DNA of 64,000 bases, taken from contig JAIVFI010000001.1 in NCBI GenBank assembly GCA_025558095.1, positions 1,006,501 through 1,070,500 of the forward strand, given 5' to 3'. Within the stretch, counting starts at the first letter, position 1, and each line of letters opens with the position of its first letter. Under the pieces are notes generated by a model. The model was not told the DNA's origin. It was given only the letters and a program-made list of their open reading frames with translations, and searched no databases. Position numbers and translations under genes: made by a program. The stretch comes from Hyaloraphidium curvatum. Its lineage: Eukaryota > Monoblepharomycota > Hyaloraphidiomycetes > Hyaloraphidiales > Hyaloraphidiaceae. Of the stretch, positions 56,529 through 64,000 are shown in pieces.

Positions 56529-59178
56529 TCATCGCTTCTTCTGCTTCTTCTGCAGCCGCTTGTGCTTGATTCGGGCGGCCCGCTTCTGCTTCAGTGCCTG
56601 CTTGGCCTTCCCCTTCACCGATTGCTTGTGCACCATCATCATGAAGTTCTTCTTCTTCGACTTCTCCTTGTTCGTCGTGCTCGTCGGCGGCCCTTCTTCG
56701 CGGCGATGGGCTTTCTTGGATCCGTACTTGTCCCTCCCTTCGCGGCCGGCCTGCATGGCGGCAAGCTTGGTCTCGCGATCGGCCTTCCTCTTGAAGCCCT
56801 TCAAGAGGTCCGAGGGGTCGACAAACTCCTTCTGGCCTTCGTCCGATCCCTCATCCTCCGAGCTGGCGTCCGAGAGCGAAAGGTCCACGTCTTCTCCGGC
56901 ACCTCCGAGGCCGTTCCGTGAGGCCCTGTCCTTCTCCTTCGAAACCGGGCGCTTCCCGACCAAGCGCTCGGCATCCCGCTTCATGCGCAGCTTCTTGAGC
57001 TTCCGGAAGTCTTCGTCGGTCAAAAGGCGCTCCTCCTCGATGCGCCGTTTCCGGTTCGAAACGGCCGTCGAAGTCAAAGAGGTTGCGCTCACGATCGACT
57101 CGCGGCGCCGCGGCGCTCCATTTCCGGCGGCGTCTTCGCGAGATTGTTGAGCTCCAGAACCGTCCTTCGGGTCCGACGGTGGCTCGGCATCGGCCTCCTC
57201 GTCTCCTGACGAGGAATCCTCCTCCTCGTCTCCTTCAGATGCCAGCTCCCACTCCCCGCTTTCCAGCATGGCGTCAAGGTCCACTTCCTCGCCTTCGCTC
57301 CCGCTGCCTTCTTCACCGGCCTCCGATGCGCCCTCCGAACCGTCCTCGTCCTCCGAGGCGCTGCCGGATTCGCCGTTCAATTCGACATCCGAGCCCGATC
57401 CAGACAGATCCTCCCAGCCTTCCTCATCGTCCGAGCCCTCGGGGGCCACATCAGAACCCGCATTCGAGTGCTCGTCATCGTCCAGCAGCAGGTCGGCACC
57501 GTCGATGCCATCTGCCACCCTGGTCTCGCCGTACTTGGCCACCGCGACAGAACCGTCCCCATCAATGAGCTTGATCGTGGCGGCTTTGCCCCTTTGCTTC
57601 TTTGGAAGCATCGTAGGATTGACCTCCCTGAATAGCCCGATCAGGCTCCGGACCGCCATGCCGACACCCTTCTCGCGGTGCCCCTTGAAGTCCACGACCA
57701 GGGATTTCAGCAGCTCCTCCGGCATTGCCAAGGGGCACCTCGTGCAGATCTCCCGCAGCGAATTGAGGCCCGTCACAATGACTTCGGGAGATGCGTTCGA
57801 CCAGACAAAGTTGTTTGCGATGGCCTGAACCAGCGGCGTGATGTCATCCGGAGGCACGAGCTCATGGGAAGCCTGGGCCGTATACGCGAGGATCGCGGTC
57901 ACCTCCTTCTGGCTCGGGTTCAGGTAGCGTATCAGAAACGAGTGGAACCCCAATAGCATGAGCTTGTGCACGCCGATGAGCCTGGAGACGAGGTTGATCA
58001 TCATCAGGCGCACTTCGAAACGGAGCTCGTTGCTCTGAGTCGCTTGCTTGATCCTCGAGAACAGCTTCTCCCCGAAACCCTGCGGATCATTGATGAGGTG
58101 CAACGCCGAGAAGTTGAAGTGCTCCGCCCTGTTGGCGTTCCTCTGCTTCCGCTTCACTTTGGCGACGGCCTTATCCAGGACGGTCTGGCGCTTCCTGGTC
58201 TTTTTGGCCACTACCGCCGCGCGTTTAATGGCGCTAATGTCGGGAGCGTCACCCTCGTCGTCAGAGTCCTTCTTGTCGTCGCGGTCCGAGCCAAGGAAAA
58301 AGTGCAGCGCGGTCGCGACCAGCTTGGACGAAGGGAGGAGGCACGTTTCCGCAATGACGTTGACGGTCTTGGCGTCGTTCCACACGTTCTTCCGGTAGAG
58401 GTCTATCATCACCTCCAGCGACTTCTTCGCCGCAATCTGAAAGTTTGGCTCGGTAAGCGCGCCGGGGCGGCGATGGCGGGCGCAACGAACCTCGTTGCTG
58501 TCCTTGACCATCTCGTACATCCGATTCTGCAGAACCTTGTTGAGCTTGTTGTTCTTGACCTTGGCGTTGGAATTCTTGATGTCGCTCACGATGTGGTTGT
58601 GGAGCTGCTGGCGAAGTTGCTTGTCGGGGAGGCGGAACAGGTTGAAGAAGAGGGAAAGGAGGCTGAACGGGACCAGTGAGACGGTGTCCGTTGGGGCGTA
58701 ACCGCTGCGAATCCCCCGATCCAACGTCAAATCTTCCCACCAATCGACGGCACTTCCACTTTGGAAGAAAGGGCCGAGATACAGGAGGGTTTGGGCGACC
58801 GCCGGAATCTCACCTGATCTCGTCGATGGAACCCTTGTTCCTGAGCAGTATCAGGGCCGTAACGAGGACCTTCCTCAATTCAGCGTCCATTTTTGTGCCC
58901 TTCTCCGAGACCAGCTCGATGAGCTCGCCGGGGAACTCCTTGGCGACGTCCGGGTAGCAGCCCACGACGTGCGCGAGGAAAGTCACGAGATCCCCGAACT
59001 CTTTGGACACCGAGGCACCATCGGGCTTCAGCCGAAACAGGGCAAGCAGGGACTGGTAGTGCCGCCACTGCTGCAGGAACTCGTCCCGGTAGGCTGGCGG
59101 GTCCCGCTTTATCAGGTTCTGGAGCTGGGGCAGGTTGCTGGCCAGAAGCGCCGCCCGACCGCCGTGGTGGCGGGTCAT
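56529..59178 (-). CDS. SDA1: Sda1, 60S ribosome export factor
   Basis: Three exons (58814-59178, 58491-58704, 56529-58436) give 828 residues. The start is the ATG of MTRHHGGRAALLASNLPQ; LQNLIKRDPPAYRDEFLQQW is the SDA1 N-terminal block. LFFNLFRLPDKQLRQQLHNH, IVSDIKNSNAKVKNNKLNKV, AAKKSLEVMIDLYRKNVW and RYLNPSQKEVTAILAYTAQA follow. The middle is acidic (many Asp/Glu/Ser) and the C-terminus very basic (KKKNFMMMVHKQSVKGKAKQ). Sda1 is needed for nuclear export of pre-60S particles. The second intron (58437-58490, GTTCGT) is 54 nt without a stop and so can be read through. It is longer than human SDA1 because of the acidic insert. Confidence 0.9.
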
Positions 59179-59351
59179 GGCAACAGTTCGGCCTCTGCCG
59201 CCGAGCGTTTGCGGCCGGACCTCTGGACGAGGAGCTATCAAAGCTTCCGAAGGCTGTGTGGTTGTTTGGGGATGGCTCACTCGTCATCAAGTCAAGCCTT
59301 CGGCAAGAAATCAATGCTCGAGAAAGAGCAGCTTGCGGTCCGTTCAGACAT

Positions 59352-61139
59352 TCATTCAACGAAGATATTGGCAAATGGATCAGATTCGATCGTCAGCGGC
59401 TGGCCGAGGAAGGCGACGAACGCCAGGCCCCGAGCGAGATCCAAAGTGTCGCCTCCCGGCTGCGGGCTTTTGCGAGCCGGCTCAACAGCGCGCACTGCGT
59501 CTGACGCAGCTGCTGATCGGGCGGCTGCGGGAGATTGCACGCGAGCGGGCGGTTGGCGGGGATCTTCGCGAGCCCGCGGAGGCCTGGGTTGCGGGTCTTC
59601 GCGCACTCGCGATCTGGGTTCCTTTCCATCGAAGTGGTGACTGCGCGAAGCGCTGTCTCGGGCTCGCAACCGCTCGCCGCGCTCGTGCGACCGTGGTTGT
59701 TCATCGCCGATCCACGCACGGTGCTTAGAGTTGGAAGGAGAGTGCGATCTCGTCCGCACTTGCCGTTCTCGATTCCGTTCCTGGCTCCAACCTCTGTCCT
59801 CTCGGTTGCGTTCGGAGGCGGTCGGTCGCCGTTCCCGGTTTCCGTACCCGTCGTCCTGAATGCGGTCGGAGGCAGCCGATCGCCGTTCCCGGCTCCCGTC
59901 CCAAACCTCCTCATGGCGGTCGGGAGCGGTTGAACGCCGTGGAACATCAATGCTGCCCTGGTTCGAACGAGAATCGGTACGGTCCACGGAAGGGGAGCGC
60001 GGCGGAGGCGAGAGCGATCGGGCGTTGTCCCTGCGGTCCGCCTCCCTCGCATCTAGGAAGCTGCGAAGCGTCCACACCGGAGAATGGTGCATGGCGCTGT
60101 TCAGAGAGAATTTCAGCTTGTTCTGCTTGACGCAGCACTCCGGGTGGACGTCCTCGATCGTCGTCATGAAGTGCTGTTCGGAATCATCCCATGTCCATGT
60201 CTTTGCGTAAAGCGGGCGCATCACATACGGGGGCACGACCGTGCCGGCGGGCATCAGGGCATGGACCCGGTCGTAAAAGTCGTCCAGCCCCAGCACTTCC
60301 GGCGGTTGAATGCGCGGTCCGAAGAATGCGGTTCGCCCCTCGCCCTTCTTGGCGGACGCAATGTAGAAGAACTGACAGTCCGATCGCGGGTGCCGAGCAT
60401 AAAGCTCGAGGAACACGGCAAGCTTCGGGGCCCTTTGGTTCGAAACGAATTTGTCAACGTCGATCCGGCCCCAGCGCGCCGTGGGCCAATGGCTTTGGAA
60501 TTGCTCTGCTGGCACATAGAGGCATTTGAGCTCAGCAAACACGTGCAGCATCCGTTTGTTCAGGACTGCGACCTCGTCATCGGTCATGACGAGCCCGGGT
60601 GGCGGGCCCGCGTCCCGCCGCGCCACGGAAGAGCCCGGTTGCGGACTGCCAGCACCGAAATGTTCGCGAAACCGTCGCGGCATGTCGACCATGATCGTGT
60701 CGGACGGTCCGGCCGTACAGCACGATTCGTGTTCCTCGAGAACCTGTCGCCTGAAGCGCTCCGAGTCCCCGTTGTAGTCCCAGCTGGTCAAGTACAGTCG
60801 AAACAATGTTCCGATGCTGTGGAGTCTGGTTCCTCTGGGCACCAGGGCGTGGACGCGCTTCCGGCTGCTCGGCGCGCCGACGAGGTCGCGATCGTGCGAA
60901 GCACTGTGGAGATAGAGATCGCCGTCGACCTCGACGACCCGGAGCTCCGTTGTTGGCGCAAGGCTACGCAGAAACGCGTCGAGCGTCGTGCCAGGCTCGA
61001 CCAAATCCGCCCAGTTGACAGCGGAGGGCCCGGCCCGGCTCGCGAGCAAGCTTTCGAAGCCCGCAACGGGTATGAACATGGCTTCGCCGAGAAGCGAGGC
61101 GACCTGTTGCAAGAATACGCGTAATCGCACGTCGACCAT
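59352..61139 (-). CDS. orphan with a duplicated domain and charged RD-rich tail
   Basis: Not recognised. Single exon, 595 residues. Two similar units of about 140 residues occupy the first 345. Unit 1 runs from VFLQQVASLLGEAMFIPVAG through RVHALVPRGTRL to VLEEHESCC; unit 2 runs from HVFAELKCLYVPAEQF through RVHALMPAGTVV to IEDVHPECC. Shared marks are the AE/EA-x-FIPV-like start, a FL-x-L-A block, RVHAL-P-GT, a late WDxxSExF and the closing EHxxCC. The rest is an Arg/Asp/Ser-rich, RS-like disordered tail of 230 residues ending in a hydrophobic patch. RS-like tails suggest RNA or chromatin binding. The start ATG follows no splice acceptor, so an upstream exon is possible. Confidence 0.6.
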   Translation of the reverse strand: MVDVRLRVFLQQVASLLGEAMFIPVAGFESLLASRAGPSAVNWADLVEPGTTLDAFLRSLAPTTELRVVEVDGDLYLHSASHDRDLVGAPSSRKRVHALVPRGTRLHSIGTLFRLYLTSWDYNGDSERFRRQVLEEHESCCTAGPSDTIMVDMPRRFREHFGAGSPQPGSSVARRDAGPPPGLVMTDDEVAVLNKRMLHVFAELKCLYVPAEQFQSHWPTARWGRIDVDKFVSNQRAPKLAVFLELYARHPRSDCQFFYIASAKKGEGRTAFFGPRIQPPEVLGLDDFYDRVHALMPAGTVVPPYVMRPLYAKTWTWDDSEQHFMTTIEDVHPECCVKQNKLKFSLNSAMHHSPVWTLRSFLDAREADRRDNARSLSPPPRSPSVDRTDSRSNQGSIDVPRRSTAPDRHEEVWDGSRERRSAASDRIQDDGYGNRERRPTASERNREDRGWSQERNRERQVRTRSHSPSNSKHRAWIGDEQPRSHERGERLRARDSASRSHHFDGKEPRSRVREDPQPRPPRAREDPRQPPARVQSPAAARSAAASDAVRAVEPARKSPQPGGDTLDLARGLAFVAFLGQPLTIESDPFANIFVE

Positions 61140-61364
61140 TGCATCGTCCGACCCCAGGTCCGTTCCGTGAATCGCGTGTCGGAGTTTGTCGCGAATCCGC
61201 TACATACCACCCGGGGGTGCCCGGCTTAGCGTTTTCGTACTGCCCGGGTTTTCGCAGCCTGCGATCGTTGTTCCCAGGCCAGGCTCCCATCGCATCACGG
61301 TGCGCGCGACCCAGGCCTTTGGCGGCGTCGACGACTGAAGCTGACCATCGGCAACGTATCGTAG

Positions 61365-62653
61365 ATGCTGCCGGCCGCGCGCTCGGTGTTCGCCAAGGGC
61401 GTGAGTGCCGTTGGTCGCGGCGCCGCGGTCGCCGCCACTCACCGCCATCCGCAGGCCGTCCGCCCGTTCTCGGCGTCGGCCCCCTCGGCCTTCGCCAAGG
61501 CCGTCGATGCGCCCGCGGCCAAGGCCCCGCTCATTAAGAAGTTCCAGATCTACCGATGGGTGCGGCGGGTGGAGCCGGACCGGGAGAACAACAAGCTGAC
61601 GCCTCTCGCCGTGGCCCGCCCCGTAGGACCCGGAGAACCCCACGGTGAAGCCCAAGCTGCAGGAGTACTCGGTCGACATCAACGCCTGCGGCCCCATGGT
61701 CCTGGACGCCCTCCTCAAGATCAAGAACGAGATGGACCCCACCCTCACCTTCCGGAGGTCGTGCCGCGAGGGCATCTGCGGCTCCTGCGCCATGAACATC
61801 AACGGCGCGAACACCCTGGCGTGCATCTCGAAGATTGAGAGGGACGCGTCGAGCGGAACGAAGATCGTGCGTGGGCCGATTGGTTTTCGCCTTCCCGCAA
61901 CCTCACCATTCTCGCTCCAAACCTACGATATTAGTACCCTCTTCCCCACCTTTACATTGTGAAGGACCTCGTTCCGGTGTGTTCTTGTCGCAGGCCCGAG
62001 GGCGGAGAGGCTTGAGAGTGACTGCCCCGCCCCAGGACCTGACCCACTTTTACCGTCAGTACAAGTCGATTGAGCCTTGGCTGAAGCGCAAGGACGTCAA
62101 CACGGTAGGCTTGTCGGCCGTTTTCAAAGGGCTTTGGTAACAGCCCCGTGATTTGTCTTCACAGACCGGGAAGGAGAACCTGCAGTCGATCGAGGACCGG
62201 AAGAAGCTCGACGGCCTGTACGAGTGCATCCTGTGCGCGTGCTGCTCCACGTCGTGCCCGTCGTACTGGTGGAGTGGGTTCTTTTTGCGGCCTTGCCTTG
62301 TGCCGTTCCTTACCTCCGTGAACCAGACTCGGACGTCTACCTCGGCCCCGCCGTGCTCATGCAGGCTTACCGCTGGATTGCGGACTCGCGTGACCAGTAC
62401 GGCCTGGAGCGCCGCGAGGCTCTCCAGAACACCTTCAGCGTGTACCGCTGCCACACGTGCGTTCTGGCAGTTACGGTCCGACCAGCTTGCTGACCGATTC
62501 CCCCCCTCCCCCAGCATCATGAACTGTGCTCGGACCTGCCCCAAGGGCTTGAACCCCGGCAAGGCCATTGCGGAGATCAAGCTGCTGATGGCGAAGGTGG
62601 GTGAGGCGTCCTCCGGACTGGTAGCACCGCTAACAATCCTTTAGGACGGATAA
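61365..62653 (+). CDS. SDHB: succinate dehydrogenase iron-sulfur subunit (SdhB/Sdh2)
   Basis: Eight exons with introns 61560-61626, 61867-61934, 61977-62035, 62105-62164, 62274-62326, 62457-62514 and 62597-62644 give 291 residues. An Ala/Arg-rich mitochondrial presequence ([13 protein letters not shown]) comes first. [2Fe-2S]: [10 protein letters not shown] with Cys near 111, 116, 119 and 131. [4Fe-4S]: [12 protein letters not shown] from Cys 203. [3Fe-4S]: CHTIMNCTRTCPKG, made at the sixth join. The last intron (GTGGGT...CTAAC...CTTTAG) leaves a 9-nt terminal exon, GAC GGA TAA; reading through it would instead add 16 residues. The subunit carries electrons from SdhA to ubiquinone in complex II. 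Confidence 0.94.
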
Positions 62654-62795
62654 ATCAACGGCGGCTTCGGATGCTTTACATCCTGTTTGCCCAAGGGGTG
62701 CGCATCTGCCCGTGGCTTGATTCCCATGAAGCGGCTTCGTGTACCTTTCGGGCAATCAGGATGCCATTCCCGACCATCCGCCGTCCACAGTACAT

Positions 62796-64000
62796 TCAGT
62801 AGCTCCGTCCCCACATGGCATATCGCTTCGCGGGATGGTCGCAAGCAAAGCACTTGGTTTGTCCGGGGACTATCGGGTTCTCGGTCGGCTGCGCGAAGGG
62901 AATGCACAGGGTCTTGGCTCCCATGGACGGAGCCTTCTCGTCCACGGGCTCATCAGCGGTGGCGCTGCAAAGCGGAGGTTATGGTCAAGCATCCAGATTC
63001 ACCGCGCCGACACCCACGCCCTGGCACTCCGCTCCTTCACGGCGTCTTCGCAGTCAGTGCGTTCGCACCACGGAGTCAGAATCCGGTTCTTGGCATCCAG
63101 GGTCTTGACGAAATTGTCAAAGGTCTCTAGCCGGACAAGGTGCTCGTCCGCCACTTTCTTGGCATCGGAGAACATCTTGGCCTGGATATCTTCCAGCTCC
63201 TTTGCGATGGTGTCGGCGAGCCCGTCCAGTGAAATCTGTTTCTTCTCGCCGCCATATCTCCGCACGGCACGGGTCTCGTTCTTCGCGAGATCGGCAGGAC
63301 CGATTTCAAGGCGGATCGGAACTCCCTGAGGAACTTGTCAGGCTTTAGGAATGTCATAATGGGAGCTGGCACGTACCCTTAGCTCCCAGTGATTGAACTT
63401 GAACCCCGGCGAGTAGTTGTCGCGCATGTCGGCTTTGCTCCGGATGCCGGCCGCCACAAGGATCGCCGCAATCTCCTCTGCCTTGTCGTTGATCCTCTTC
63501 CCGTCCTCGGCGGACGTCTTGACGGTGATGCCAACCGGAACAACGACGACCTGCACCGCAGCAACGCGCGGGGGAAGCACGAGCCCCTTGTCGTCACCGT
63601 GCACCATCACCATGACGCCAAGCGTGCGCGTGGAGAGACCCCAGGAGTTTTGCCACACGTGCACGCGCTGCTTCTGCTCGTTCTCGATCATGATGTCGAA
63701 CATTTTGGCAAAATTCTGGCCCAGGCAGTGCGACGTGGCCCCCTGGATGCCGCGCCCGGTGGCAGGGACGTACGCCTCGGTCGTCGTGGTGTAGAGGCCG
63801 CCGGCAAACTTCTCCTTCTCCGACTTGACTCCCTTGATCACCGGGATGGCCAGGAGCTCCTCGTAAACACGAGCGTAAAGGTCCAGAATCTGGAGCACCT
63901 CCTTGTCGGCCTCTTCCTTGGTGGCAAAGGCGGTGTGGCCCTCTTGCCACAGGAACTCTCGCGTTCGCAGGAAAGGCTCTGGAAAGACGGAAACAGTCAG
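62796..64000 (-). CDS. prolyl-tRNA synthetase, eukaryotic/archaeal type, 3' part
   Basis: Cut by the window edge. Visible exons are 63377-63978, 63018-63325 and 62796-62964; 63979-64000 is the end of an intron (CTGAC...TTCCAG). The visible part covers the class II catalytic core ([70 protein letters not shown]), the anticodon-binding domain ([21 protein letters not shown]) and the zinc-like C-terminal domain ([19 protein letters not shown]). The last is the eukaryote/archaea-type ending with Tyr. Cytosolic charging of tRNA-Pro is expected; whether a Glu-tRNA domain is fused at the N-terminus cannot be seen. Tail-to-tail with SDHB. Confidence 0.92.

Overview
This window looks like nuclear DNA from a GC-rich, intron-dense fungus. 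The gene set includes fungal Mdv1, Rrp9, Syo1/HEATR3, zuotin with C-terminal SANT domains, Rpd3, Rad5 and nuclear-encoded SdhB. Genes lie tens to a few hundred bases apart on both strands. Most are split by 45-75 nt introns with GT(G/A)-type donors, a CT(A/G)A(C/T) branch region and a CAG/TAG end. A basidiomycete or an early-diverging fungus fits best; I cannot fix the lineage from sequence alone. All exon joins were made by hand from reading frame, splice consensus and family motifs. The many other long open frames are shadows of high GC content.

I support 35 protein genes (one cut at each edge) and one retroelement remnant. 0-10.4 kb: 3' end of a GDSL-type esterase, a UPF0126/TRIC-like channel protein, RRP9, a tyrosine phosphatase, VPS37, a steroid 5-alpha-reductase-like protein, TDP1 and a small protein with a clathrin-adaptor ear motif. 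10.4-23.7 kb: PRP3, an Ayr1-like SDR, a FAM72 homologue, SDS22, SYO1, zuotin and an F-box-like protein. 23.9-31.1 kb, visibly richer in GC: a large Ala/Pro-rich orphan, a peroxisomal dienoyl-CoA isomerase, a FYVE protein and a tail-anchored orphan. 31.1-34.0 kb is the only clearly accessory stretch: the 3' end of a non-LTR retrotransposon with a restriction-like endonuclease domain, then about 1.3 kb without a gene but with short tandem repeats.

34-64 kb: a coiled-coil orphan, MDV1, an Ala-rich orphan, the histone deacetylase RPD3, a GH57-family protein, RAD5, a Reb1/TTF-I-like Myb protein, a PRPP synthetase, a polyubiquitin gene fused to an AN1 zinc finger, a Cld1/ABHD5-like lipase, DPH7, MED10, SDA1, an orphan with a tandemly duplicated new domain, SDHB and the 3' part of prolyl-tRNA synthetase.

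Ribosome production recurs as a theme (RRP9, SYO1, zuotin, SDA1, Reb1-like, DPH7, the polyubiquitin fusion), but this is not an operon and may be chance. The most unusual items are the triple-ubiquitin-AN1 fusion, the GH57 gene in a fungal-looking genome, the duplicated-domain orphan, and several GC-AG introns and micro-exons.
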